This document shows, piece by piece, positions 34,641 through 45,245 of a stretch of 64,000 nucleotides of DNA. The DNA is from Lepus europaeus (lineage: Eukaryota > Chordata > Mammalia > Lagomorpha > Leporidae). Made by a program: the position numbers and the translations under genes. Positions within the stretch are counted from its first letter, which is position 1, and every line of letters begins with the position of its first letter. Below the pieces are notes generated by a model. The model did not search any database. It was given only the letters and a program-made list of their open reading frames with translations, and had not been told where the DNA came from. The stretch is taken from NCBI RefSeq assembly GCF_033115175.1, contig NC_084837.1:88176966-88240965 (forward strand), given 5' to 3'.

Positions 34641-35078
34641 TTATCCCATTTTTGGTTTTGTTTGTTTACCCTTTAATTCGACCAGCCATGACTGCTGGGT
34701 AGCTACTGGCAAAATGCACGCGGCTACTGAGTAAAACCCCAGGCCTGACACAGGTGTCCTGTCCAGTGGCAAGGATTTCCCATGGGTGCATTGCTGGACC
34801 CCTATGTAGACATTCTGCCCCCAACCTGGGGAGGTTAACCTTTAGCGCCTGGGGACCCTGAGTACCTGGAGAAGGCAGGGGAGGGGTGCGAGCGAGGTTA
34901 GGAGTGCAGTGGGGGAGGGCAGCCAGCTCCCTGTCTCAGCGACGACCGAGCATACATTCCCGCCACCCTCTGCAGCCCCCTGATAGACAGGAAGCAACCC
35001 TAGGTCCACAGCCAGGCACAAAGGGCCCAGCTGACTCCAGCCTAATGTGCAGAAGGACAAAGAGCCCCCAGGACTCAA

Positions 35079-35290
35079 AAACTGAAAACCAAACAGGATG
35101 TGGTTACAGCTGGACTCGGCCAGCTCCAGATGCTGACTCCCAGCAATGAGATGGTCCTGAGATGTGTGATGCTTGCAAAACCTTGCCCCAACTTCCCCCA
35201 GCCCAAAGGATACAAAGCCCTAGGCTCCTGCTCGAGAACACCTCTCACTGAGGGAGCTTTCCTTTGCTTCAATAGAACTTTGCTCTCCCT
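35079..35290 (+). mobile_element. LTR-like fragment, + strand
   Basis: A TATA-like GGATACAAAGCCC, a CAATAGAACTTTGCTCTC stretch resembling the poly(A)-signal/R-U5 part of class I LTRs, and an abrupt end at a SINE at 35292. Opposite in orientation to the neighbouring ERV relic, so probably a separate insertion. Confidence 0.4.
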
Positions 35291-35291
35291 C

Positions 35292-35578
35292 GGGACTGGC
35301 ATTGTGGTGTCGTGGGTCAAGCTGCTGTCTGCAATGCCAACATCCCATACGAGCACTGATTCGAGGCCCAGCTGCTCCGCTTCGGATCCAGCTCCCTACT
35401 AATGTGCCTGGGAAAGCAGCAGAAGAGGGCCCCAGTTCATGTGCCCCTGCCAACCACACGGGAGATCCAGATGGAATTCTAGGCTCCTGGCTCTGCTGTA
35501 GCTACTTGGGGAAGGAATGGGAAGATGGAAGTCCTGTCTCTCCCTCTCTGTAACTCTACCCTTTAAATAAGTAAGACA
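35292..35578 (+). mobile_element. C-type SINE, + strand
   Basis: GGGACTGGCATTGTGGTG head and a TTTAAATAAGTAAG tail; abuts the LTR-like fragment. Confidence 0.85.
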
Positions 35579-35582
35579 TAAG

Positions 35583-35925
35583 GGCCGGTGCCGTGGCTTA
35601 ACAGGCTAATCCTCCGCCTTGCGGCACTAGCACACCGGGTTCCATTCCCGGTTGGGGCGCCGGATTCTATCCTGGTTGCCCCTCTTCCAGGCCAGCTCTC
35701 TGCTATGGCCCGGGGCAGTGGAGGATGCCCCAAGTGCTTGGGCCCTGCACCCGCATGGGAGACCAGGAGAAGCACCTGGCTCCTGGCTTCGGATCAGCGA
35801 GATGCGCTGGCCGCAGCGGCCATTGGAGGGTGAATCAACGGCAAAAAGGAAGATCTTTCTCTCGGTCTCTCTCACTATCCACTCTGCCTGTCAAAAAAAT
35901 AATAAATAAATATATAAGACATAAA
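35583..35925 (+). mobile_element. C-SINE, + strand
   Basis: GGCCGGTGCCGTGGCTTAAC head, CACCGGGTTCCATTCCCGG and a CTGCCTGTCAAAAAAATAAT tail; CpG-rich and young. Confidence 0.9.
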
Positions 35926-35942
35926 ATCTTAAATTAAAAAAA

Positions 35943-36243
35943 TGGGCTGGCATTGTGCACAGTGGGTAAAGCCACTACCTGCAACACCAGCATTCCATAT
36001 AGGCACTGGTTCATGTCTCAGCTGCTCCACTTCCAATCCAGCTCCCTGCTAACGAGCCTGGGAAAAGCAGTGGAAGATGGACCCAAGTCCCCAGGGCCCT
36101 GCACCCACACCGGAGACCTGAAAGAAGCTCCTGGCTCCTGGGCTTCAGCCTGGCTCAGCCCTGGCCATTGGGACCATCTGGGAATGAACCAGTGGATGGA
36201 AGATGTCTGTGACATTCACATAAATAAATAAATCTTTTAAAAT
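35943..36243 (+). mobile_element. C-type SINE, + strand
   Basis: GGGCTGGCATTGTGCACAGTG head, body with ACCCACACCGGAGACC, and an AAATAAATAAATC tail. Confidence 0.85.
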
Positions 36244-37314
36244 ATAAATTTCACACCATGCTTTCGCTTTTCACTCAAAGTTTCCTTCCTGCTCATGTTT
36301 TCTTGTCCATTTGTCTTGGTCACAGGTCGTGAACCTGAGCAGACAGAATTGTAGTCTGCTGTACCAACACAACCAATGGAACATGCAGGACAGGCCATGT
36401 CTGGCCTGGAGCTGTGGGGGATGGGGCCGCTCTGGAACCACACCCCTTTGATGCCAGGATGTAAACCATCAGACCCTTAAAGGAGCACTTGTGAGTTTGG
36501 CATCATTGTAGAAACTGTTTACGCGACCTAAATTAACTCACACAGCTATCATCTCTGCAAGCTGACAGTCTCGGCCTGTGAGAGCTGCAGGGATCCACCT
36601 GACAGTCAAAATCCAGAGAGGCCGGCCAGAAGTTACATTTAAGGAATTGTGGGAGGTCAAACCACTTGGTGAAAACAGGATCTTAGACTTTTTGTGAAAG
36701 TACTAATCCACTTAACCTGAACACTTTACCCAAGGCTGTGGCCCAGATCTAATTAGAGTTCTGGGAGTCACTCAAACAGGCAGATCATGTGAGCTCCTTT
36801 AAGACCCATTTTTGTTTTCAAGCAATCAAGACCTGAGAAGGACAACAAAAAAACTGCTCAATTGAAAGGATTAGCATGAGGCATGTGAACCCATGACTTA
36901 GGACAATTAAATATATAATGGAACAAAGAGGTAGAGAAGACACAGGACCTAACTGTAACATAATTTCTTCTAAGCTCACCCAGCTTAATCTCACACACCC
37001 TTCACTTCCACAAACCTTTACAACATACCTCATCCTCTTTCTCAACCAACCTTACCAAGAATACATGCTTCCTCCACACTTTCTTTCCTACCTACTGTTT
37101 CCTTCAATTCATGTCCTAACATAGTCCTCCAATATCTCTAAATTAAGAGGAACATATGTTTAAAAGAACAATTTGTACAGCTTTGATCTTTGTTTCCACA
37201 ATTGTACTTTGCCAAGTGGTGCACACTTTAGCCTACAAAGCATGTAAGTACAGAATCAAGACTGTTAATAGCAAATACTGTCATAGAATCACAACTGGAT
37301 GTCAAAAGACTTAT
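36244..37314. other. Stretch without a recognised gene
   Basis: AT-rich from 36.5 kb; short frames only. It may include old L1 or retroviral sequence, but nothing diagnostic is visible. Confidence 0.4.
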
Positions 37315-37330
37315 AAAGATGGTCATGAGG

Positions 37331-37614
37331 GGGCCAGTGCTCAGGCGCAGCTGGTGAAGCAGCCTGCAGTGCCAGCATCCCATGTGGGCACCAGTTTGAG
37401 TCCCGGCTGCTCTACTTCCAGTCTGGAGAACACTGGAGGATGGCCCAAGTCCTTGGGCCCCTGCACCCACGTGAGAGACCTAGAGGAAGCGCCTGACTTA
37501 GCATCGGCCAATTCCAGTCGTTGCAGCCATTTGGGGAGTGAACCAGCAGATGGAAGATTTTTTTCTCTCTCTTTTTTTTTAATTCTCTACCTTTCAAATA
37601 AATAAATAAATCTA
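37331..37614 (+). mobile_element. C-type SINE, + strand, with TSD
   Basis: AAAGATGGTCAT precedes it at 37315-37326 and recurs after its A-rich tail near 37629. Head GGGGGCCAGTGCTCAGGC, tail CAAATAAATAAATAAATC. Confidence 0.88.
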
Positions 37615-37643
37615 AAAAAAAGAAAGAAAAAGATGGTCATTGG

Positions 37644-37791
37644 CATTAGCTTTTTTAACAAATACAAGGAAATCATCTGTTCATTAATGTCGTGAACATC
37701 TACTAATATCTGTCTAATGTAAGTCTTCATTTAGTATTGCATATTGTACAATAAAAGACAAAATTTTACTGAAAAAAAAGCAAAAGAAAAG
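37644..37791 (+). mobile_element. Short retroposed 3' end of unknown origin
   Basis: A 148-nt insert with CAATAAAAG and an A-rich tail, flanked by a perfect 17-bp repeat AAAAAGATGGTCATTGG (37627-37643, 37792-37808). Looks like an L1-mobilised, 5'-truncated transcript end; the source gene is not recognised. Confidence 0.65.
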
Positions 37792-37808
37792 AAAAAGATG
37801 GTCATTGG

Positions 37809-38440
37809 GACCAGCATTACGGCACAGTAAGCTGCTGCTTGTGATGCTGACATCCCATATGAGCGCCAGTCTGAGTCCTGGCTGCTCCATTTCTGATCCA
37901 GCTCCCTGGGAAAGCAGGGAAAGATGGCACAAGTACTTGGACCCCTGCCACCCACATGAGAGACCTGGATGAGGTTCCAGGCTCCTGGCTTTGGCCTGGC
38001 CCAGCCCCTAGCTGTTGTGACCATCTGGGGAGTAAAGCAGCAGATGGAAGATTTCTCTCTCTCCTTCTCTCTCTGTAACTCTGCCTTTTTATTTATTTAA
38101 TTATTTATTTATTTATTTATTTATTGGAAAGACAAAGTTACAGAGAGAGAAGGAGAGAGAGAGATCTTTCACCCACCGGTTCACTTGCCAAATAGCTGCA
38201 ACTGCTAGGGCTGGGGCTGGGCCAGGCCGAAGCCAGAATCCAGGAGTTTCATGTGGGTCTCCCACATGGATGCAGGGGCCCAAACACTCAGGCCACCTTC
38301 TGTTGCTTTCCCAGGCCATTAGCAGGGAGCTGGATTGGAAATGGAACAGCCGGGACTGGGACCAGAACCCATATGGGATGTTATGCTACAGCGCTGCTCC
38401 CTCTGTAACTCTTTTAAACAAACAAATCTTCTTTAAAAGA
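37809..38440 (+). mobile_element. + SINE with a - SINE inserted near its tail
   Basis: The outer + element is 37809-38086 and 38395-38440 (it resumes CTCCCTCTGTAACTC and ends in AAACAAACAAATC). The inner - SINE is 38087-38394, with ATTTATTTATTT repeats, GGTTCACTTGCCAAATAGC and ACAGCGCTG. Confidence 0.82.
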
Positions 38441-38756
38441 TCAGCCAGCCACAGTAACAACTCAGCAATCTACACAGACTTTTAGAAAGAACACACAGAG
38501 CGTTTTGTCCTGTCCGGTGTGGGGACCTATAATGAGTGGCAGCGGCGATGGGCAAGCTCTTTAACAGGCACATATTGTCTACAACCACGGAACACAGGGA
38601 TCTGAAATAGGCAATCAGAGAAACTCAGAACTTAATAAGCAAGAAAATGTGGACGCTTTGGGACAGGAGGCCCGCCACTGCTAACCTAGGAGCATGGTTA
38701 AAGTGCTGGAAAACTGGCCCAGCAAGCGGTCTTGTTAGTGGTAAAAACAGTTTTGG

Positions 38757-39065
38757 GAGCAGGCGTTGTGGCACAGTGGGGTAAGGCACCACCTGCAATG
38801 TGGGTATTCCATACCAGCACTGGTTCACAACCTGGCTGCTCTGTTTCTAATCCAACACCCTGATAATGTACCTGGAAAAGCAGTATCATCAGCTGGGCCA
38901 AGAGCTTGGACCCCTGCCACCCGCACAGCAGACCCGGATGGAGTTCCAGGTTCCTGGCTTCAGCTGGGCATAGCCCTGGCCATTGAAGCCATTTGGAGAA
39001 TGAACCAGCACATGGAAGCTCTCTCCCTCTTCTCTCTGCAACTCTGCCTTTCAAACACATTTTCG
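38757..39065 (+). mobile_element. C-type SINE, + strand
   Basis: GGGAGCAGGCGTTGTGGCAC head, GCCATTTGGAGAATGAACC, CTGCCTTTCAAACAC tail. Confidence 0.85.
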
Positions 39066-39482
39066 TTTTCATAGCAGTTTAAGAGAAACCATCGAGACAA
39101 GTTCTTGCCAGTACTGCATACAAAACGGTGGCAGAGGGAGAGGCCCATGGCATCCTGCAGTAGGGACGTAAGAAGCAAAGCTCTGAGGGCTGGCTGCAAC
39201 TCTGGGCCTGGACTGCTAGACAGACAGGACATCCCCCGCCATGCCGACACAGATGAGGGAGAAGGGGGAGAGGGCAGACCCTGGGCAGGTCAGGCCATCA
39301 GGGAGGCCCGAGAGGGCCAGCGTGGGCAGAGTGAGCCAGCCGGCCCTGGTCTCTTGAAAGATACTCTTGATGGGACTGGCCGTGGGGCGTGGGCAGGTGT
39401 GTGTCTGCACAAGTGTGGCCAAGAGACTTTGGCTAAAAGACCGGGGAAAGGCCAGGGTGATGATGATGTGGGAGCAGCAACG

Positions 39483-40193
39483 TGTTAGTCTAGGGCTGCT
39501 GAGCTGGCAGCCTTAAAGAACCCCCGAGTGTAAGTCCATCCTCCTACTGGCCAATCAAAACACCCTCTGTCCTGGGACGCATCTGCTCTGTCCTGCGGAG
39601 GTGGCTGCAAGTGCTGTGTGGGTGCCCGCGCGTCTTCCACCTCTCCTCTCTGATGGGCATTTCTCTGTGTGGGCCGACCCATGCTCATGTGTGTACGTGT
39701 TCACTTTTCGCGCCTTTTGAATAAGATCTGTTATTAGTTTGCGCACCTTACAAGGGTCTGCACTTAGAATGCTCCTCTGGGTAAGGGACAAGAGCCCGGA
39801 ATAGAAACCAATACTCCCCAGCCCACATCACCTAGGTTAAAAGCCTCTGGCAAAGAGGCCTTGGCTGCCCCCAGACAAGGCAGGAGAAAGGATTACAGGT
39901 GGCTAGCCACACAATATTCCTCAGGGCAAGGTCGCTCAGGACTTATCACTGCTCTCATTCTCTCCTGGCAGACTATGACTGGAGTAGGGAGGGGGAGATT
40001 CCTCAGGGAGGGGCTGGACCCACCCAACAAGCTCACTGAACCAGCACCAGGTTGCAAATACATCATTGTTGGCCACTTGCTTCTACATTCTTCCTCATGC
40101 TACCAAACAGAAATTCCCCATTTTCTTCAAAAATCCCCATCGTCTTTACCCCTCTAACACATATACATTAATGTCTGTCTAGCTACCTTAACA
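39483..40193 (-). mobile_element. Solo LTR, about 711 bp, same family as the ERV relic
   Basis: Bounded by TG...CA (TGTTAG at 39483, TTAACA at 40193 on +). Read on - strand, the first 120 nt match the LTR starting at 31845. No internal retroviral sequence and no flanking target-site duplication that I can see. Confidence 0.65.
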
Positions 40194-40263
40194 TGACCAA
40201 CCATCCTACAAAGAAGTCATTCTGATCCATTCTAGATCATCAGTGCTAAGAACCAGGGGGTGG

Positions 40264-40580
40264 AGGCCAGCATCTGGCAAAACGGGTTAATGCTGTAACA
40301 TCAGCATCCCATGGGGGCGGCAGTTTGAGTCTCAGCAACTTCGTTTCTGATCCAGCTTCTTATTAGTGGCCTAGGGAAGCTTAGTAAGATGGCCCAGGTA
40401 CATGGGGTCCTGAACCCATGTGGGAGACCTGCATGAAGCTCCTGGCTTTGGCCTGACCCAGCCCTGGCTGTTGTGGATACCTGGGGAGTGAACCAGGGTA
40501 TGGAAGATAGCGCGCTCTCTCTGCTTCTCCTTCTCTGTAACTCTGCCTTTCAAATCAATAAATGAATCTGAACGAAACAA
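40264..40580 (+). mobile_element. C-type SINE, + strand
   Basis: GGAGGCCAGCATCTGGC head, GGGAGACCTGCATGAAGC body, CAAATCAATAAATGAATC tail. Confidence 0.85.
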
Positions 40581-40621
40581 AACAAAACTAAGGGGTCATG
40601 CTTTTAGAAATGCGATTTGCA

Positions 40622-40922
40622 GGCCCGGCATTGTGGCATAGCAGGTAAAGCTGCCGCTTACAGTGCTGGCATCCAATATGGGCCCCAGTTTGAGGCCAGA
40701 CTGCTCCACTTCCGATGCAGGTCTCTGCTATGGCCTGGAAAATAGAAAGTAGAAGATGTCCCAAGTGCTTAGGCCCCTGCATCCATGTGGGAGAACCGGA
40801 CCCAGCTCCTGGCTTTGGATCACCCCAACTCTGGCCATTCTGGCCATTTGGGGAGTGCACCAGTGCATAGATGTTTCTGCCTCTCTAATTCTGCCTTTCA
40901 AATAGCTAAATAACTTTTTTTT
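40622..40922 (+). mobile_element. C-type SINE, + strand
   Basis: AGGCCCGGCATTGTGGCATAG head, GGCCATTTGGGGAGTGCACC, CTTTCAAATAGCTAAATAAC tail. Confidence 0.87.
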
Positions 40923-41040
40923 TAAATGTGATTCGCACATTATTGTCACAATGCAAGCAAAGGCTTTGGATTACTTAAAGTACTGATAAAAAAATCAACT
41001 TTTGGCTAAAATTCCAATCTTACCCTTTGAGAAATCATTG

Positions 41041-41335
41041 GGGGGGGGGGTGTATGGCACAGTAACTAAGCTGCCCCTTGGGACGCCTGCCTCTTATAAC
41101 AAAGGGCCTACATTCCAATTCCTGCTAAGCATACCCTGGGAGACACCAGATGATGGCTCAAGTACTTGGGTCCTTCCACCCCCATGGGAGACTCAAATGG
41201 AGTTCCTGACTCCTAGCTTCGGCCTGGCCCAGCCCTGCCCTCGCTGTTGCAGGTATCAGGGAAGTGAACCAGTAAATGAGCGCTCTCTATTTGTCTCCCT
41301 CTGCCTTTCAAAATCAAATAAATTTAAACATTTTT
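41041..41335 (+). mobile_element. C-type SINE, + strand, diverged
   Basis: Begins in a run of G, TGTATGGCACAGTAAC, TGGGAGACTCAAATGGAG, CTTTCAAAATCAAATAAA tail. Confidence 0.8.
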
Positions 41336-41351
41336 AAAAAGACCATTCAGC

Positions 41352-41688
41352 CGGCGCCGCGGCTCACTAGGCTAATCCTCCGCCTTGCGGCGCCGGCACA
41401 CCGGGTTCTAGTCCCGGTCGGGGCACCGGTCCTGTCCCGGTTGCCCCTCTTCCAGGCCAGCTCTCTGCTGTGGCCAGGGAGTGCAGTGGAGGATGGCCCA
41501 AGTCCTTGGGCCCTGCACCCCATGGGAGACCAGGAGAAGCACCTGGCTCCTGCCATCGGATCAGCGCGGTGCGCCGGCCGCAGCGCGCCTACCGCGGCGG
41601 CCATTGGAGGGTGAACCAACGGCAAAAGGAAGACCTTTCTCTCTCTCTCTCTCACTGTCCACTCTGCCTGTCAAAAATTAAAAAATAA

Positions 41689-41720
<32 letters not shown>
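41352..41720 (+). mobile_element. Young C-SINE, + strand, with TSD and about 35-nt poly(A)
   Basis: GCCGGCGCCGCGGCTCACTA head, near-consensus and CpG-rich body (CCGCAGCGCGCCTACCGCGG), then a long, nearly pure A tail (41686-41720). AAAAGACCATTCAG flanks both ends. The least decayed SINE in the window. Confidence 0.93.
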
Positions 41721-41722
<2 letters not shown>

Positions 41723-41904
41723 CCATTCAGCTTGTTGCCAGAAACGGCTCAGAGGGTCTCATCTCCGCAGAAGAAGGCATTCAGATGTGAGCAAGCAGTG
41801 GTTAAGTGAGGCAGCAAAGTTTAAAGAAGAGGAACAACACCTGATAAGCCAGGTGGCCGTGTCAGGAAAGGACTGAGAGCCCAGTCTGCATCCAGACCGA
41901 AGGT

Positions 41905-42224
41905 TTTACAGAAATTGGGTATGGCCCACCAATTCGGGGATATCGCGGGCTGGAAGGCTTCCTGGGCACAGAACTCTTAAAATTCCTCCCCAAACTTCCT
42001 CAGCACAGTGTTGATGGACCTACCAGCCCTCTGGGTGCAGGCAGGCTGGGCTAGGGAGAAGACCATCCAAGGTTAAGGAACAAGGGTAAGATTTTGGATG
42101 GGCAAATGCTGAGCTGCTTCCAAGGCTTGCTTCTACATTTCTTCCTTCATTCAATGCCACAAAAAATAAATTCCCATTTTCTTTGGCCCCTCTTACACAC
42201 ACAGGCTAATGTCTACCTAGCTAC
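41905..42224 (-). mobile_element. Partial LTR, same family
   Basis: Shares the segment with AGAAGCAAGCC, ATGGGAATTT and TAGACATTAGCC (- strand) with the LTRs at 31845 and 40193. Truncated on both sides; abuts a SINE at 42228. Confidence 0.55.
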
Positions 42225-42227
42225 CTG

Positions 42228-42498
42228 AGAGAGAGAGAAACTTCTATCCAAGGGCTCATTCTCCAAATGCCCACAACCTCCAGAGCTGGGCCAGGCTAAG
42301 GCCAGGAGCCACAGCCAGGAACTCCATCCAGATCTCTCACATGGAACCCAAATAAGTGAGCCGTCATCTGCTGCCTCCAGGGTGCACATCAGCAGGAAGC
42401 CGCCTGGAAGCAGAGGTGACGCTCAACCCCAGGCTCTCCACTATGGGACACAGGAGTCCCAAGTGACAACCTCTGCTCCAAACACACGCCCTGTCCAA
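42228..42498 (-). mobile_element. C-type SINE, - strand, tail missing
   Basis: GAGAGAGAAACTTC, GGGCTCATTCTCCAAATGCC, AGCCAGGAACTCCATCC; abuts the LTR fragment. Confidence 0.75.
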
Positions 42499-42499
42499 C

Positions 42500-42709
42500 A
42501 TTTATTTTATACATTTTATATGAAAGGCAGAGTTACAGAGAGAGAGGTCTTCCATCTGCTGGTTCACTCCCCTAATGGCCTCAATGGCTGGCCGGAGCTC
42601 TGCCAATCCAAAGCCAGGAGCCAGGAGCTTCTTCGAGGTCTCCCACGCGGGTGCAGGGGTCCAAGGACTCGGGCCATCCTCTGCTGTTTTAGCAGGGAGC
42701 TGTCAGAAG
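42500..42709 (-). mobile_element. C-type SINE, - strand, truncated by the DNAJC19 retrocopy
   Basis: ATATGAAAGGCAGAGTTACAG tail end, TTCCATCTGCTGGTTCACTC, stops after TTAGCAGGGAGCTG where the poly-T of the retrocopy begins. Confidence 0.8.
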
Positions 42710-43160
42710 CTTTTTTTTTTTTAGTTTGTTCTAAATCATTTTTAAAAACTGTACCTGAGGTGTTTTATTATAAAAAGTTGGTACTCATATACCCATGCTA
42801 ACATGAACTGAAAATTCATGTAGTTACTTCATTTTTTAGCTTGACCTTCTAGTAAATCTTTAGCTTCCCTGATTTTGGCTGCTATATTAGGAGATCCTCC
42901 CTTGTCTGGGTGATTTAAAAGCATAATTCCTCGATGTGCATCTCTTATTTTTCCTTTGTTGGCAGTACGGCTTACACCTGGTATTAGGGCTGCTCGTTTT
43001 GTCGTTTTGGGTTCAAACCCCCCTCGTAATCGCCGCCACTGAAGGCCGATTTCGGTAGACTTTGAAGACCTTGCTCCATATGCTTCATAGCTTGCAACAC
43101 ATAACGGCCTGCAAATCCTGCAGCAGCAATGGTCAATCCGACCGCTACTGCACTGGCCAC
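42710..43160 (-). pseudogene. DNAJC19: DNAJC19 (TIMM14) processed pseudogene
   Basis: Read on - strand, the sequence starts GTG-GCC-AGT (ATG lost), runs through [20 protein letters not shown], and loses frame by 1 nt at the GGYYRGGF position. It then continues in the next frame through [11 protein letters not shown], the J-domain HPD motif (NHPDKGGSP) and [12 protein letters not shown] to a stop at 42829-42831. There are no introns, and a 3' UTR with AATAAA leads into a poly-A tract (poly-T on +, 42710-42721). DNAJC19 is the J-protein of the mitochondrial TIM23 import motor. The lost start codon and frameshift make this a dead retrocopy. Confidence 0.92.
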
Positions 43161-44279
43161 GGCTTGGGCTCAGCCCCCCTGCCTGCACCGGGAGCACCGT
43201 ACATCCCAGTCTGGGGCCGCGGCCACCAACCAGACGCCATTACCCAAAAACGAGGAGCCGCCAGCTACACTCACAAACAGCCCAAGCACAGGCTTCCCGT
43301 GGAATCCAGAAGCATTTTTACATGGGGGACAACTGTGGCCACACCCCGCCCTCTGGGGTCTCCAGCGTGGACCTCCTGAGGGAGAAGGGGCCTCTGGCAG
43401 TGCTGGTCGCCTTCTGGGCTTTCCTGTGCTCTGGCCTGCTGGCCGGCTCTGCGCAGTCTGCCTCTTTGATGAGGCTCCATGTTGGATCTTGTCCACACCA
43501 TCTGACACTTCCAAAGTAGCTTGCTACCCTGAGTGGGTGGGTGAGTGGGCACCCCTAGGCCTGCCCACTGCAGCATCCGGGTGGGGGAGGGGGCCAGCCA
43601 CGTGTCCCAGCCCCTGGTTGAGCTGCTGTCACTCACCTTCACCGGGTGCCCTCTAGTCACCTCCCCAGGTGAAGCTCCTGTTTCATTCCTCTGAACACAT
43701 GGCCATCACCTGTAGAGCTGTCCTGATTCCCTGGTGATTGCCCCAGCTAATAACCGGGGAGCCTGGCCTTCACCCCCATCATAGTCTATAAAATGGTCAT
43801 AGTAACGCCCCACGCCTTCCACCTGGAGTGAGATCAAAAGGGACCCATGCAGGCCAAGCTGCTTTCCCAAGGCTGTGGTTGAGTGCCTGGAGGCAAACTG
43901 GGCCCCCTCTCCACCTAGGGTGTGTCAGCTCAGGAGGGGCTGCAGTTCTCAGATTGGAAACCTGCCCCAGGTGCCCGGCCCTGGCAGTTCTAAGCATTGC
44001 TCGGCCAGGGGCTGCAAAGGCTGTTTACTTAGGGCCCAGCGGTGCCTCCAAGTTCAGGATTGCTACCCATTTTACCCACATGGTTTGAATTTCTGCCAGT
44101 ATAAGACACATGCACGTCAGACCAGAGACGGCCTTTTTTAAGGGGGCAACGTTGGGCTGGGAGGGCTGCTGACTTATTCCCCGAAACTCAGCGTTTTTAG
44201 CAGCCCCATCCACACCCATGGGTGTGAAGAATCCCAAAGGCGGGCTAATCCCATCTGGTCGCCCTAACCCTTTCAACCC
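43161..44279. other. GC-rich upstream flank of the copy B promoter
   Basis: Between the DNAJC19 retrocopy and the CpG island. Open frames up to 175 codons overlap on both strands because of base composition; no exon recognised. May hold distal promoter sequence. Confidence 0.4.
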
Positions 44280-45245
44280 AAGCGTTTATAAACGCGCTGC
44301 CCTCCACCTACTCCATCACTTCTGGACAACTTTTGCACAACTTTGCTTCCCGAGCTCCGAGATCCCACAGCAGCAGCAAGATGAGCGGCACAGGCGCTGG
44401 AAGACGGCCGCGGCTCACCCACTCCGGAGAGGCCGGGACGGCGGGTTCGGGGTCCAGCTCGTCGGACTGCTGGAGAGCGGGCGAGAGCAACATGCTGGAG
44501 AAGACGGAGCGGCTGGTCACCGTGAACGCCGTCTACCGCTGGCCGCTGCGGGTCGTGAGAGAACACTACCTGCGGCCCTGCGTGCCCTGCAGCAGCGCGC
44601 TGTGCTCCCAGCCCGAGCGCTGCCGCAACGGTCAGAGACGCTGCGGGGCCGGGCGGGCGGCGCCGGGAGGCCGCGCGGTGCGGGGCGGGCGGCGGGAGAG
44701 GCGCGGCCGCGGCTCCGAGGCGGGAGCGGCGCGGGCTCGGGCGCTCCGGACCGCTCGGCGCTGCGAGCCAGGCGCGCGCTCGTCGGCCGGGGCTCGGGGC
44801 GGGCGGCGCGGGCCTGCGGCGGCCAGGGCCGGAGCGGCCAGCCCCGCGCACGGGCTGAGGCGGCCTGCGGGCTCCGGCGCGCGCCGGGGCGCGGCAGAGG
44901 CTGGCGCCGCCCACTCGGCTGTGGGGAGAGGCCGCCTCCCGGCCAGGCGCGCGTGCCGGGCAGCTGGTGTGGAGCCGTGCGCGCCAGACCTCCCCCTCCG
45001 GGGCTCTCCGCGGCGACGTCGGGTGGCCGCCTCGCAGGGCACGGGGGGCGCAGCCGGGGCCCCTCCACGCAGCTCGGGCCAGGGCGGACAGCGCTGCGCG
45101 GCTCGTGGCTTGCACCGGGCAGCCCGCCCTGCCGGCCCTGGGCTTCCCTCCGAGCTGAGCTTGCGGGGCGTCCGCAGGTGTGCACGCTCGGACGTGGACA
45201 GCCGCCCACCCCGCGGAGCCCACATTTCTGGCAGCTTGGAGACAC
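44280..45245 (+). promoter_or_regulatory. CpG-island promoter and first exon of exoribonuclease copy B
   Basis: GC content and CpG frequency jump sharply from about 44.39 kb to 45.24 kb, unlike the CpG-poor flanks; the densest part is the first 600 nt of intron 1. A TATA-like TTTATAAAC sits at 44285-44293, which would place a transcription start near 44315, followed by a 5' leader and the first coding exon (44492-44630). The intron 1 donor is G|GTCAGA, acceptable but weaker than the others. CpG islands of this kind mark broadly expressed promoters. The corresponding island for copy A would be left of the window. Confidence 0.75.
44381..44491 (+). other. In-frame upstream ATG: possible 37-residue N-terminal extension of copy B
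   Basis: An ATG at 44381 (A at -3) is in frame with the conserved start at 44492, and no stop lies between. It would add 37 residues rich in Gly, Ser and Arg. I chose 44492 for the CDS because the residues after it (MLEK...) align with the N-terminus I recall for human DIS3L, but a scanning ribosome meets 44381 first. If it is used, the protein is 1066 aa. Confidence 0.5.
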
